Assembly (NCBI GenBank): GCA_040772225.1
Contig: JAXGYO010000002.1
Span: 1,922,001 to 1,986,000, forward strand
Direction of reading: 5' to 3'
DNA length: 64,000 nt
From: JAAYED01 sp040772225
GTDB taxonomy: Bacteria; Chloroflexota; Anaerolineae; UBA1429
The translations under genes were made by a program, and so were the position numbers. This document shows positions 17,246 to 25,820 of this stretch, piece after piece (within the stretch, counting starts at the first letter, position 1; every line of letters starts with the position of its first letter). The notes beneath the pieces are model-generated. The model was not told the origin of the DNA, made no database searches, and saw only the letters and a list, made by a program, of their open reading frames with translations.

Positions 17246-18102
17246 CCGCACGGACGCGCCCTGCGCACCTGATCCTGCTACTGGCGAGCCTGGTGGGCGT
17301 GGTCGCCTTTCTCTACCCCTTTATCGGGAGCGGCCTTGCCCAAACACCCGGCGCCGCCGCCAGCATGTCGCAATCGCCCCTGCTGACCATCGCCATCGTG
17401 GTCCTCTGTCTTGGGGCGATTCTGGCGATGCTCGGCACCGGCGCGATGAACGCGCGGATGGTGGCGATCCTCGGGGTGCTGACCGCGGCCAACGCAGTGT
17501 TGCGGGCGGTGCCCGGCCCGGCGGGCTTTGCCGCGGTATTCACGCTGCCGGTGCTCTGCGGCTATGCCTACGGCGCCACCTTTGGTTTCATGCTGGGCGC
17601 ACTCTCGCTGTTGGCGTCGGCGCTGATCGGTGGGGGCATCGGGCCCTGGCTGCCCTACCAGATGATGGCGTTGGGATGGGTGGGGCTCACCTCTGCATGG
17701 GTCCCGGATCTCCGCCGCTGGCCGCGCCTGGAGGCCGTGCTGCTGGCAATTTGGGCGCTGCTGTGGGGGTTTGCCTTTGGCGCCATCATGAACATCTGGT
17801 TCTGGCCCTTTATCGTGCAGCCGCAACCCGGGTCAATGTACTGGCAGCCGGGACAGGGGATCCTGGAGACGCTTAAGCGATATGGCGTCTTTTATCTGAC
17901 CACGTCCTTCTGGTGGGATTCTGCCAGGGCAACAGGTAATGCCCTGCTCACCTGGCTCATGGCGCGGCCGGTGCTCGGATTGCTGAGGCGTTTTGAGCGG
18001 CGGTTCTTTTTTGTGTGGCAAGCGCAGACCGAAGCGGGGCCGGATGGCGGGGCACAGAGTGACGAGTTTGTCGATGCAGGCCCTGGTCTAGCTGGAGGCT
18101 GA
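17242..18102 (+). CDS. ECF transporter substrate-binding (S) component, substrate unassigned
   Basis: The 286-residue membrane protein has about six hydrophobic segments and the S-component style stretch LPVLCGYAYGATFGFMLGALS followed by GGGIGPWLPYQMMALGWVGL. It lies last in a T-A-S operon, overlapping the ATPase stop as ATGA, which supports the assignment. Substrate specificity in this family does not follow from context; cobalamin-related precursors are possible but unproven. There is no riboswitch upstream, and no biosynthetic gene is linked. The 3-prime end overlaps the convergent degV gene by 15 bases. Confidence 0.78.
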   Translation: MTARTRPAHLILLLASLVGVVAFLYPFIGSGLAQTPGAAASMSQSPLLTIAIVVLCLGAILAMLGTGAMNARMVAILGVLTAANAVLRAVPGPAGFAAVFTLPVLCGYAYGATFGFMLGALSLLASALIGGGIGPWLPYQMMALGWVGLTSAWVPDLRRWPRLEAVLLAIWALLWGFAFGAIMNIWFWPFIVQPQPGSMYWQPGQGILETLKRYGVFYLTTSFWWDSARATGNALLTWLMARPVLGLLRRFERRFFFVWQAQTEAGPDGGAQSDEFVDAGPGLAGG

Positions 18103-18954
18103 CGCCTGCCAGGCTCCGATGCCGACGACGCCCGGTCCTCCGTGGCACGCCAGCACAGGTCCCGCCTCTCCGACCATGACACTATCCTGCGAACGGGGAA
18201 GGAGATGTTCCACCAGCGTCACCAGCCGCTGCGCCATCTCCGGGGCGCGCACGTGGATGACAATCAGCTTTTCCAGGCTCCCCAGGGTGCTCACCTCGTG
18301 GGCGATCCTGGAGAGGCTCTTGCCGGTGGAGCGCGCAACGCCCATCAAGCGCAGCTCACCATCCATCATCGTGAGAGACGTCTTGAGCGACATGGCGCGT
18401 GCCAGGCGATCGACCAGCGGCATCACCTTCGCCACACGCCCGCCGGCCCGGATATGCTCCACCGATTCGAGATGGATCATGATATGCGAGCGATCCCGTA
18501 GTGCATGCAGGCGCTTGACGATCGCCTGCCGTGGCGCCCCATCGAGGGCCATGGCGGCCGCCTCCATCACCGTGTATCCAGTGCCCATGGAGATGGCGTG
18601 CGAGTCAATCACCGTCACGCGGTCCCCAAAGGGGTGAGCGGCAGTGCAGGCGGTGCTATAGGTCCCCGAGTGGCGGCTCGTGATCGTCACACAGATGACG
18701 TCGTTGCCCTGCTGGACCAGGCGCTCAAATACACGATAGAAGGCGCCCAGGCTGGGCTGGGATGTGCCGGGGGTAACGTGATTGCGCGCCGCGAGGGCCC
18801 AGAAGGCATCTGGCGTGAGGCTGGGCTCTTCGATGGCTTGATCGCCAAACAGCACCACCAGGGGAACGACGGTGATCTCCAGTGCTGCCGCGATCTCCGC
18901 CGACAGATCGGAACCGCTGTCAGTGACGATGCGGACGGGGCGGTGCTCCATCAT
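18088..18954 (-). CDS. DegV family fatty-acid-binding protein
   Basis: DegV/FakB proteins bind a fatty acid and present it to the kinase FakA for phosphorylation. The 288-residue length fits. Visible family motifs are RIVTDSGSDLS at the N-terminus, VTPGTSQPSLGAF, the ITSRHSGTYSTA loop, VIDSHAISMGTG and HLESVEHIRAGGRV. No fakA gene lies in the window. The start overlaps the GNAT gene stop as ATGA, so the two are co-transcribed; the stop overlaps the convergent ecfS gene. Confidence 0.9.
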   Translation of the reverse strand: MMEHRPVRIVTDSGSDLSAEIAAALEITVVPLVVLFGDQAIEEPSLTPDAFWALAARNHVTPGTSQPSLGAFYRVFERLVQQGNDVICVTITSRHSGTYSTACTAAHPFGDRVTVIDSHAISMGTGYTVMEAAAMALDGAPRQAIVKRLHALRDRSHIMIHLESVEHIRAGGRVAKVMPLVDRLARAMSLKTSLTMMDGELRLMGVARSTGKSLSRIAHEVSTLGSLEKLIVIHVRAPEMAQRLVTLVEHLLPRSQDSVMVGEAGPVLACHGGPGVVGIGAWQASASS

Positions 18955-20105
18955 GCCGTGGCGGGCTCCAGGGCTTTGTCATACACCCGGTAGGTGCGAT
19001 AGATCTCTCCGCCCATTCCCTCGATGCCGCGGATGACCTTGTAGTTGTCCTCAAGGATCCAGGACATCTCGGCCCGGCGATACCCTTTGGCGTATGCGGC
19101 CTGGCTCGCCATCTTGTAGAACAACGCCTCGATGCCCTTGAGCCGGTGCTCTTCCAGCACGCCCATGAGCATCACGCGCAGCGTGTCGATCTCTTTTTGG
19201 TGGAGGAGCAGCTGAGCCCAACCAAAGGGGAACAGTCGTCCCTTGGCATAGGGCAGAATCTGGTTGACATCGGGGACCGATAGAAAGATGCCGACGATCT
19301 CGTCCCCGATAAAGGCCAGGTAGGAGAGGTCCCCATCCACAACACTTTTGAGCTGGCCCAACAGATAATCGAACTCGTTATCGGTGAGCGGGACAGCACC
19401 CCAGTTCTTGGCCCAGGCCTGGCGATAGATGGGCTTGATCAGCTCAACCTCGCTCTTGAGGTGCTTCATGTCAAAGGGACGTACGCGCACGTGGTAGCGC
19501 TGCTCGGCGATGTCGGCAAAACGTGACAGGCGCGCCGGGAGCCCCTCTACGTTTGGTCCAAACTCGTACAGTGCCACATCAAAGGCGTATAGGTCCTTGG
19601 CTTGTACAAAGCCATAACGCTCTAGAAAAGCAGGATAATAACGCTTGTTGTAGGGCATCATGATCACAGGGGCGCCATCAAAGCCATCGACCAACATGCC
19701 GCATTCGTCATTGATATTGAGATTCATGGGGCCGCGCATGACGGGGCAACCGCGGCCCGCCAGCCATCCGCCCGCTGCATCCAGCAACGCCCTGGCCACG
19801 TCATAGTCCTCGATGGTCTCAAAGACGCCAAAGAATCCCACGGATTCGTCCCAGGTCTCCTTGTGCAGGCGATCGGTGATGGCAGCGATCGTGCCCACCA
19901 CCGAACCATTGCGTTCTGCTATAAAGAGCTGCATCTCGGCATGCTCAAAGTACGGGTTGTGCTCGGGGTCTAGGTGCTTGACGCGGTCGCCCATCAACGG
20001 CGGGACGTAATAGGGATCGCCGTGATAGAGGGACATGGGGAATGTCGCGACCCTCTTGAGGTCCGCGCGCGTCCTGGCCTCCCGGACGAGGACCGTGGCT
20101 GCCAT
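18951..20105 (-). CDS. GNAT-superfamily-like protein (YghO-like)
   Basis: A 384-residue protein with an acetyltransferase-like N-terminal half (SLYHGDPYYVPPLMGDRVKHLDPEHNP is split over about residues 25-52; FIAERNGSVVGTIAAI follows) and a second GNAT-like half (LAFIGDEIVGIFLSVPD). This matches the YghO group of uncharacterised GNAT-like proteins often annotated as N-acetyltransferase. Substrate unknown. The start ATG at 20103-20105 follows AGGAGG by five bases; the ORF reads on upstream but without a suitable start. It is coupled to degV by an ATGA overlap. Confidence 0.72.
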   Translation of the reverse strand: MAATVLVREARTRADLKRVATFPMSLYHGDPYYVPPLMGDRVKHLDPEHNPYFEHAEMQLFIAERNGSVVGTIAAITDRLHKETWDESVGFFGVFETIEDYDVARALLDAAGGWLAGRGCPVMRGPMNLNINDECGMLVDGFDGAPVIMMPYNKRYYPAFLERYGFVQAKDLYAFDVALYEFGPNVEGLPARLSRFADIAEQRYHVRVRPFDMKHLKSEVELIKPIYRQAWAKNWGAVPLTDNEFDYLLGQLKSVVDGDLSYLAFIGDEIVGIFLSVPDVNQILPYAKGRLFPFGWAQLLLHQKEIDTLRVMLMGVLEEHRLKGIEALFYKMASQAAYAKGYRRAEMSWILEDNYKVIRGIEGMGGEIYRTYRVYDKALEPATA

Positions 20106-20235
20106 ACTGCCTCCTGCCGAGCCAAAGCTCGTAACAACAAACCCGCCCATGGCCGCTCCTGGCAGCCAGGCGGTACATAATAGTTTACACCCGCAGCAGA
20201 CCGGAGGCAATCCGGCGAGGGGTGGCGTGCAGCGC

Positions 20236-20826
20236 CTATTCCTCGTGGATACGGTGCGGTCCCGGGGGAGGCTGCCCTGCCAGGGGAAAGGTGCGTATGA
20301 GGCGCCAGGGCGACTGGGGTTTCTGCTCAACCAGGTGTAGTTCGACCACCTGGAGGGTTGCTGTGATCGGCTGGTTGGATAGGGCGACAAGGGCGCGGTC
20401 GCGCTCCTCCGGTGTCAGGCCCAATCCGAGCGTGACGTGGGGGATGTACTCCTCTGGAGCGATCTCGCGCTGAAGGGCGATGTGCGGGTACAGCAGCCGG
20501 TGCGCGCGGGCCTGCAGTTCGCGCAGCGCTGCAGAGTGCTCTACAGCGATATAGACAGCACTGGCATCCTCGCCCACAAAGGCTCCGGAACCACCAATGG
20601 TGACCTGGAAGGGCTCAAAGCTCTCGCAGATCTGCGCCAGCTGATCCAGCACGCTGCTATCGGCATCACTCTCCCACAGGAACGGACCGACCAGCGTGAT
20701 GTGGAATCCGATGATGGGTCGCGTGATCCCGACCAGGGTGAGAAAGGTGTCCTCGATCTGCACCTCGATCTCCCGGGGTATCCGGATCACAAGCGCATAA
20801 CGGGAATGCGAGAGCGTGTTATCCAA
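20236..20826 (-). CDS. 2H phosphoesterase, 2'-5' RNA ligase-like
   Basis: The 196-residue protein has the two HxT motifs that define 2H phosphoesterases: FHITLVGPF (about 42) and IPHVTLGLGL (about 138). Members act on 2'-5' or cyclic phosphate bonds in RNA or nucleotides. The start is a TTG at 20824-20826, with GAGG nine bases upstream; no ATG precedes the first conserved block. It follows the DUF402 gene after 62 bases and may be the last gene of the TPP-regulated unit, although a separate promoter cannot be excluded. Confidence 0.85.
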   Translation of the reverse strand: MDNTLSHSRYALVIRIPREIEVQIEDTFLTLVGITRPIIGFHITLVGPFLWESDADSSVLDQLAQICESFEPFQVTIGGSGAFVGEDASAVYIAVEHSAALRELQARAHRLLYPHIALQREIAPEEYIPHVTLGLGLTPEERDRALVALSNQPITATLQVVELHLVEQKPQSPWRLIRTFPLAGQPPPGPHRIHEE

Positions 20827-20888
20827 AAGAACTGCCTCACAGCGGTCTCTGAACTAGAGCGGATTGTAGCGGATGAACGCTTTCAAGT

Positions 20889-21389
20889 CTATGCTGTGCG
20901 CGTCTGGGGCATGGCAGCAATGTCCGAAAAGGGGGGGCGCCGCCGCTGTACCCACTCGTTCAGGGTGCTCAATGCCAGATCGGCCTGCGCGCGCTGTTCT
21001 GGCGATGGATCAAGGGCCTCAAACTCATCCTCATCCAGGACCGTCCGTTCTCCTTGCGGCGTCACCACCAGGTCCAGAGCCAGATCGGCCCAGTCGATCG
21101 TCTCGGGTGCAATCAGCGTGTGCCCCAGGACGTTGCAGTACCACCCCTTGAGCTCCCCCGGCGGGGTATAGATGGCAAAAATGTTAAAGGGCTGGCTCGA
21201 GAAATAGTACTCGACCAGAATGTCACCCGGCGCGATGGTGAACGGGCCCAGGTCGACCGTTTTCGGAAGCGTCCACAGGCAGCGCGCCGCCACCATCTCC
21301 CCCTCCTCCAGAACGATCTCACCCGGGTAACTGATCAGTCGTCGGCCCAGGTGATCGAGCTTGCTGATAGTCACCCGTCGCTCACCCAT
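20889..21389 (-). CDS. DUF402 domain protein
   Basis: The 166-residue protein has the DUF402 core: LISYPGEIVLEEGEMVAARC, the DILVEYYFSSQPFNIFAIY segment and GWYCNVLGHTLIAPETIDWADLALDLVV, with the conserved Asp/Glu set near DEDEFEALDP. Some members are nucleoside tri/diphosphatases (Ntdp) and others are RNA-binding (FAU-1). The start ATG at 21387-21389 overlaps thiZ by eight bases, so it is translated with the thiamine transporter. A link to thiamine diphosphate metabolism is possible but unproven. Confidence 0.82.
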   Translation of the reverse strand: MGERRVTISKLDHLGRRLISYPGEIVLEEGEMVAARCLWTLPKTVDLGPFTIAPGDILVEYYFSSQPFNIFAIYTPPGELKGWYCNVLGHTLIAPETIDWADLALDLVVTPQGERTVLDEDEFEALDPSPEQRAQADLALSTLNEWVQRRRPPFSDIAAMPQTRTA

Positions 21390-22158
21390 GGTGTGCCTCC
21401 AGAGTCTGCAGGATCGCCTCTCGACAAGCCACAAAGGCTGGCTCGATGATCATGGCTTCGGTGCGCGGGCGGTCCAATTCGACGACCAGTTCCCTGGCGA
21501 TGTGGCCCGGGCGGGAGGTCATGATATAGATCCGGTCTGAGAGGAGTACGGCTTCATCCACATCATGGGTGACAAAGAGCATCGTCCGCTGGAAACGCTC
21601 CCAGATCTGCAACAGCCAGTCGCGCATGGTGCGCCGCGTGAGGGCGTCCAGTGCGCCGAGGGGCTCATCGAGCAACACAACCGGCTGTTCACACAACAGT
21701 GTGCGCAGGAGCGCCGCCCGCTGGCGCATCCCGCCCGACAACTCATGCGGGTAGCTGCGCTCAAAGCCCTCCAGGCCAAAGAGAGGCAGGAGCGCGCGCG
21801 CCTGCTCGCGGGCGGCATCCAGGTCGCGCCCCATCACCTCCGGGCCCACCGTCACGTTCTCCAGCAGGCGCCTCCAGGGAAGCAATCCATCCCGCTGGGG
21901 CATGTAGCCAACCTGTCCAAGCCGGCGAATGGCAGCATCGCCGCGGAGGGCGATCTCCCCCATGTCGGGGTCCATCAAACCAGCGATCAGGTTGAGAAGC
22001 GTGCTTTTTCCGCAGCCGCTCGGGCCGATGAGCGTCACAAACTCGCGCTCACACGCGTGGATGCTCACCCGGTCCAAAGCGGGAACGATCCGGCCATCCA
22101 CCTGGAAGGCCTTGCTGACCTCGCGCACACTGATGACCGGAGGCTGCTGCTCGCTCAC
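21382..22158 (-). CDS. thiZ: ABC transporter ATPase, thiamine-precursor (HMP) importer
   Basis: A 258-residue ABC ATPase with Walker A GPSGCGKST (about 42-50), Q-loop MPQRDGLLPW, signature LSGGMRQR and Walker B VVLLDEPLGALD. It closely resembles nitrate/taurine/HMP-type importers. The start is a GTG (22156-22158) one base from the thiY stop. Together with the permease and ThiY under a TPP riboswitch, the role is uptake of the thiamine pyrimidine precursor. Confidence 0.88.
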   Translation of the reverse strand: MSEQQPPVISVREVSKAFQVDGRIVPALDRVSIHACEREFVTLIGPSGCGKSTLLNLIAGLMDPDMGEIALRGDAAIRRLGQVGYMPQRDGLLPWRRLLENVTVGPEVMGRDLDAAREQARALLPLFGLEGFERSYPHELSGGMRQRAALLRTLLCEQPVVLLDEPLGALDALTRRTMRDWLLQIWERFQRTMLFVTHDVDEAVLLSDRIYIMTSRPGHIARELVVELDRPRTEAMIIEPAFVACREAILQTLEAHHG

Positions 22159-22159
22159 G

Positions 22160-23161
22160 TCAGGGAAGGTACTCGTTGGTAAAGGCGGCGTCCACGTCGA
22201 TTGGCTCCGGGATGAGGCCGTTCGCGGCCATCCACTCGCTCAGGCCAGACCAGACCGACCGCTCCTGCACGCCCCACCTAGCCGCGTCGTCCTGGTAGCG
22301 CGGGCTCAGATAGGCCTGACTGGCTCGCACGAGCTCGGGATCGCTCTCCGGTGAGTACTTGAGCAGGATCTCGGCCGCTTCCGCCGGGTTCTCGATGGCG
22401 TACGCATATCCCCGGGCCGCGGCACGCAAGAACCGGCGGGTCAGATCGGCCTGATCTGCCAGCGTGGACTCGCCGGCGATGAGCACCGGCGTGTAGTAAT
22501 CTGGGACGCAGGAGCCGGCGAGCGGAAATACCGCCAGGTCGGCGCCCTTTAGTTCTGCCTGAACGCCGTCCCAGCCCATAAAGATCCATGCCAGGTCGAC
22601 TTGCCCACCCAGCAGAGCTGGAAAGGCATCAAAGCCGACATCCACGAACTCGACGCGGTTTGCATCACCGCCGTCGCAGGCCATCAGGCTGCTCAGGATC
22701 GCGGGCTCGATGGGCAGGCTGTAGGAGGCATAGGTGTGCCCTTCGAAATCGCGAGGTCTTGTGATGCCGCTGGAGGCCAGCGCGGCAAAGGCCGAGGTGT
22801 TGTGCTGGATGACAGCCGCGATGGACACGATCGGGATGCCCGCGCTGCGGGCGATGGTTACCTCTTCCTGGAAACTTATGCCGAATTCGGTGTTCCCAGC
22901 CCCAACCTGCTTGAGTGCGGCGGAGGGATCAGAAGGAATCTGGATCTCGAGATCGATGCCCTCTTCAGCGTACCACCCCTTGTCCAGGGCTACATAGAGG
23001 CCCGTGTGGTTTGTGTTTGGCACCCAGTCCAGGGACAGGGTGGCTGGCTCCAGGGCGCTCTCGCGGGCACAGCCAGAGATCACCAGCGCGAGCGCCACCC
23101 CCACGGCGATTCCCAGCGCTACAGCGCGATTGAATTTACGGTTCAGCGTATTTCTTCCCAT
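22160..23161 (-). CDS. thiY: HMP/thiamine-precursor-binding lipoprotein, NMT1/THI5-like
   Basis: The 333-residue protein has a lipoprotein signal (basic start, hydrophobic core, lipobox VISGC at about residue 25-30). The mature domain is NMT1/THI5-like: LSLDWVPNTNHTGLYVALDKGWY then GIDLEIQIP, matching periplasmic binding proteins for formylaminopyrimidine or HMP (ThiY). The start ATG at 23159-23161 lies inside the permease 3-prime end (19-base overlap) with GGAG upstream. Lgt encoded at the left edge would acylate it. Confidence 0.88.
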   Translation of the reverse strand: MGRNTLNRKFNRAVALGIAVGVALALVISGCARESALEPATLSLDWVPNTNHTGLYVALDKGWYAEEGIDLEIQIPSDPSAALKQVGAGNTEFGISFQEEVTIARSAGIPIVSIAAVIQHNTSAFAALASSGITRPRDFEGHTYASYSLPIEPAILSSLMACDGGDANRVEFVDVGFDAFPALLGGQVDLAWIFMGWDGVQAELKGADLAVFPLAGSCVPDYYTPVLIAGESTLADQADLTRRFLRAAARGYAYAIENPAEAAEILLKYSPESDPELVRASQAYLSPRYQDDAARWGVQERSVWSGLSEWMAANGLIPEPIDVDAAFTNEYLP

Positions 23162-23931
23162 TCTTCTGTTCTCCGAGATATATAGTACCAGCGCAGGGCG
23201 GTACGTTGTAGCAAGGTGACGGCACCAAAGAGCAGGAGGCTCAGCGCCGCGGTGAGCACGATACTGACGAACACCCAGTCGGTTCGGAAAGAGTTGGTGG
23301 CGCGCAGCATGAACACGCCCAGTCCCTGGCTTGCGCCCACCCATTCCCCCATGATCGCGCCCACCACGCTGTACGTAATGCCGATTTTGATCCCCGTAAA
23401 GATTGCTGGCAGCGCCCCCGGCAGCCGGATCTTGAAAAAGACATCCTTGCGGGAGGCGCCCATCGTACGCAGCAGAGCGATTTGCTCCGGTTCGGCGGCG
23501 CGCAGCCCGTCAGCGGTGTTGACGACGATGGGGAAAAAGCAGACCAGGCCCACCACAATGACTTTGGGCAGAATGGTGTAGCCGAACCAGATCACCAATA
23601 GCGGGGCGATCGCTACCACCGGAATGGTCTGTGACAGGACGAGCAAGGGATAGACCGCCGCACGGATTGTGTTGGAATAGTCGATGAGCATCCCAAGCCC
23701 GAGCCCGATCGCCAGGGCGAGTCCAAAGCCGATCAGCGTCTCGCGCGTGGTCTGCCAGAAGTGCGGCCACAGCAAAGGCCGGGCCTCCCAGCCAGCGCGT
23801 ACGATCTGCACCGGGCTAGGAAGCAGCCACTCCTGGATGTCCAGCGCGATGGAGGCCACCTGCCAGAGGATCAGGAGCGCCAGGCAGAGCGCCAGGGGCG
23901 GCCAGATGCGCCGCCAAACGATGCCGCTCAT
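23143..23931 (-). CDS. thiX: ABC transporter permease, thiamine-precursor importer
   Basis: The 262-residue inner-membrane protein has about six hydrophobic segments and the EAA coupling motif EQIALLRTMGASRKDVFFKI (about 150-169) of binding-protein-dependent permeases (SsuC/ThiX group). The start ATG overlaps the YkoF-like gene stop as ATGA. It forms the HMP-type importer with ThiY and ThiZ. Confidence 0.88.
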   Translation of the reverse strand: MSGIVWRRIWPPLALCLALLILWQVASIALDIQEWLLPSPVQIVRAGWEARPLLWPHFWQTTRETLIGFGLALAIGLGLGMLIDYSNTIRAAVYPLLVLSQTIPVVAIAPLLVIWFGYTILPKVIVVGLVCFFPIVVNTADGLRAAEPEQIALLRTMGASRKDVFFKIRLPGALPAIFTGIKIGITYSVVGAIMGEWVGASQGLGVFMLRATNSFRTDWVFVSIVLTAALSLLLFGAVTLLQRTALRWYYISRRTEEWEEIR

Positions 23932-24209
23932 CCCGGATCTCCTCGACTCCCACGATCCGTGGAGGGGAGCGGGCAGGCGTTTGACAGGGTCACCTGCAGC
24001 ACGGCCGGTCCTGCTTGAGCGACTCGCCGGTACGCCTCGCGCAGTGCCGTAAAGACGATCTCGTCATCGCCCCAGACCATTGTGCTCATCGCTCCAACCT
24101 CGCAGGACAGGCCGCGGGCCTCAAGCGTCTCCACAAAAGACCCAATCGCCGGGCCCAGGTCGCCGCAGCCGAGCGGATACAGGCTGATTTGAGCGCTTAC
24201 GGTGATCAT
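23928..24209 (-). CDS. YkoF/MTH1187-like thiamine-binding protein
   Basis: A 93-residue protein beginning ITVSAQISLYPLG with GLSCEVGAMSTMVWGDDEIVFTAL in the middle and VTLSNACPLP near the end. This is the pattern of the thiamine-binding (PF01910-type) and YkoF-like fold, which binds thiamine or HMP in the cytoplasm. Its genes are typically linked to thiamine/HMP importers. The start overlaps the methyltransferase stop as ATGA, and the stop overlaps thiX as ATGA. It may act as a cytoplasmic carrier or sensor for the imported pyrimidine. Confidence 0.82.
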   Translation of the reverse strand: MITVSAQISLYPLGCGDLGPAIGSFVETLEARGLSCEVGAMSTMVWGDDEIVFTALREAYRRVAQAGPAVLQVTLSNACPLPSTDRGSRGDPG

Positions 24210-24898
24210 TTGTCTATCCTCCCTACCAGCAGGGCCCCGCGATCGCGTTGCAGTGCCTGTCCGATGCACTCGCGAACGCCCGCCAGCGCGAGTCCTCTGC
24301 CCGTGGGCGGTATAAAGACGGCGCTGCTCCATCGTACCTTGCCGTGTGGCGCCAGCAAGGCGATCAATTCCTCAGAGGTGTACAGCCGGGCGTGGTGGAA
24401 AGGCGAGGCCGGATCCTTGCCCACGGATGCATACATCTCGCCCCACGGTCCTCGGGCGTTGAGCGTGCCCACCACCAGCCTCCCTCCGGGTGCGAGCACG
24501 CGGACCATCTCAGCGATGGCGCGCTCCGGGTCGGCAAAGAACTCCAGGGCGGTCACAGAGATCACCAGACGGAAACTCGCATCCTCGCAGGGCAGATGCT
24601 CGGCGCTGCCCTGCTGCCACATCACTGGCTCCGGCTTGGCGCGGGCCACCGACAGCATCGCCTCTGACGCATCGATGCCCGTCACGCGCAGCCCGAGCCT
24701 CGCCAACGCGCACGCATAGTTGCCCGTGCCGGTACCCACATCCAGTGCGCGCTCGCCCGCACGAGGCTGGGCAATGCGAAAGACCAGCGCCTTTTGCAGG
24801 CGATCGACCGTGGCTCCGATAGGGTCGGCGTACCATGGGTCGTATTCGCGCGCAACGCGTGTATCCCGGAAGGGATTTATGCGAGACGGTGACGTCAC
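24206..24898 (-). CDS. Class I SAM-dependent methyltransferase in the thiamine operon
   Basis: The 230-residue protein has the Methyltransf_11 fold: SAM motif I ALDVGTGTGNYACALARLG (about 49-67), motif II acidic end VTGIDASEAML and motif post-I LVISVTALEFF. The start is a GTG overlapping the thiN stop as GTGA, and the stop overlaps the YkoF-like gene, so it is translated within the thiamine unit. No known thiamine step needs this enzyme, so the substrate is unknown. Confidence 0.85.
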   Translation of the reverse strand: MTSPSRINPFRDTRVAREYDPWYADPIGATVDRLQKALVFRIAQPRAGERALDVGTGTGNYACALARLGLRVTGIDASEAMLSVARAKPEPVMWQQGSAEHLPCEDASFRLVISVTALEFFADPERAIAEMVRVLAPGGRLVVGTLNARGPWGEMYASVGKDPASPFHHARLYTSEELIALLAPHGKVRWSSAVFIPPTGRGLALAGVRECIGQALQRDRGALLVGRIDK

Positions 24899-25563
24899 GG
24901 CGTATCCTCCAGGTACTCTAGCGGTGTGTGCACGACCAGCAGTTGTCCGGAGCCCAACGATATGCTGGCACAGGAGCCGACCAGGACATTGCTGATCCCA
25001 CGGGATGGTCCAAAGGGCAGCGTCTCGCCCTGCAGCGGATAGGCCAGCCCCTGGGTGTAGATATCGCAGGCATCGCCGCCCCAGGGAATCAGGCTTACGA
25101 TATCGCCCGGCTTGCCACGGACCGCTGTACGACCAGTGGCCAGCCAGAGGGCGGACTGCCCGTCAAAGACGGACACCGCAATTCCATGCAGGACCGGCAT
25201 GCTCAGCAGTGACAGGTTACCGAGCGTGTGATCGATACGTCCACCCAGAGCCCCCAGAATGACGATCTCTGCCGGCGCCAGCGCGGCTGCCGCCGCCAGC
25301 GCCAATTCGGCGTCGGTTTCATCCTTGTGGGCGGGGAAGCGGACCACGTGACAGCCCGATTCCGCCAGCCGCGCGAGCAGGGCGGGGTCTACCGAGTCCA
25401 TGTCGCCTACGATCCTGTCCGGGGTGCGCTGGTGCATGGCCAACCAGTTGGCGCCGCCATCGGCTGCGATGACGCAATCGGCGCTGTCCAGGATCGCCAG
25501 CAGGCGTTCCTCGTGCGCGAACTGCCCGTTAACAACCACGACAACCTTCTTGATGGCCTGCAC
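24895..25563 (-). CDS. thiN: Thiamine pyrophosphokinase
   Basis: ThiN converts thiamine to thiamine diphosphate, the ligand of the riboswitch upstream. The 222-residue protein carries ADGGANWL (about 34-41), GDMDSVDP (about 53-60), the DETDAELAL metal-binding motif (about 79-87), GALGGRIDHTLGNL (about 104-117) and a late SRGISNVL. The start is a GTG at 25561-25563 with GGAG eight bases upstream, immediately after the terminator U tract. Confidence 0.93.
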   Translation of the reverse strand: MQAIKKVVVVVNGQFAHEERLLAILDSADCVIAADGGANWLAMHQRTPDRIVGDMDSVDPALLARLAESGCHVVRFPAHKDETDAELALAAAAALAPAEIVILGALGGRIDHTLGNLSLLSMPVLHGIAVSVFDGQSALWLATGRTAVRGKPGDIVSLIPWGGDACDIYTQGLAYPLQGETLPFGPSRGISNVLVGSCASISLGSGQLLVVHTPLEYLEDTP

Positions 25564-25574
25564 GGCACAACTCC

Positions 25575-25614
25575 AGAAATAGAAACAGCCGCCGGTTGGG
25601 TTGACCGGCGGCTG
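25575..25614 (-). terminator. Riboswitch-controlled terminator before thiN
   Basis: On the minus strand an 11-bp perfect GC-rich stem (arms 25604-25614 and 25586-25596) with a 7-base loop is followed by TTTCTATTTCT. It lies between the TPP aptamer and the thiN start, so transcription attenuation is the likely mode. Confidence 0.85.
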
Positions 25615-25628
25615 GAATGGCGAATCAT

Positions 25629-25713
25629 GCTTCCCTACGCTGGCATAACCCAGATCAGGTACAGGGGTCGATGGCGAACCATCCTCTCAGCCCACGCGGG
25701 CTCCCCCAGCGGA
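25629..25713 (-). ncRNA. TPP riboswitch (thi-box) aptamer
   Basis: On the minus strand the hallmark pieces occur in order: CCGCTGGGGGAGCCC, GGGCTGAGAGG, a variable hairpin, ACCCCTGTACCTGATCTGG, and GTTATGCCAGCGTAGGGAAG. The ends CGCTGG and CCAGCG pair as P1. The promoter is upstream and a terminator hairpin follows before thiN. Thiamine diphosphate should shut off the unit. Confidence 0.95.
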
Positions 25714-25728
25714 TATGTTACTATTGAA

Positions 25729-25757
25729 AGTATAGCCCTCCGCCACGGTTCGGTCAA
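25729..25757 (-). promoter_or_regulatory. Promoter of the TPP-riboswitch transcript
   Basis: On the minus strand TTGACC, a 17-base spacer and TATACT stand 16 bases upstream of the aptamer. Confidence 0.75.
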
Positions 25758-25820
25758 GTCACCGGCGACAGATTGGTGTGTTTCAAGGCGTTCAGCATCC
25801 TGTTGTACGCTGACTGTACG

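Noticed and set aside
15830..17251. 473-codon minus-strand frame opposite the ECF ATPase
   Set aside because: Antisense shadow of two ABC domains with intact motifs on the other strand.
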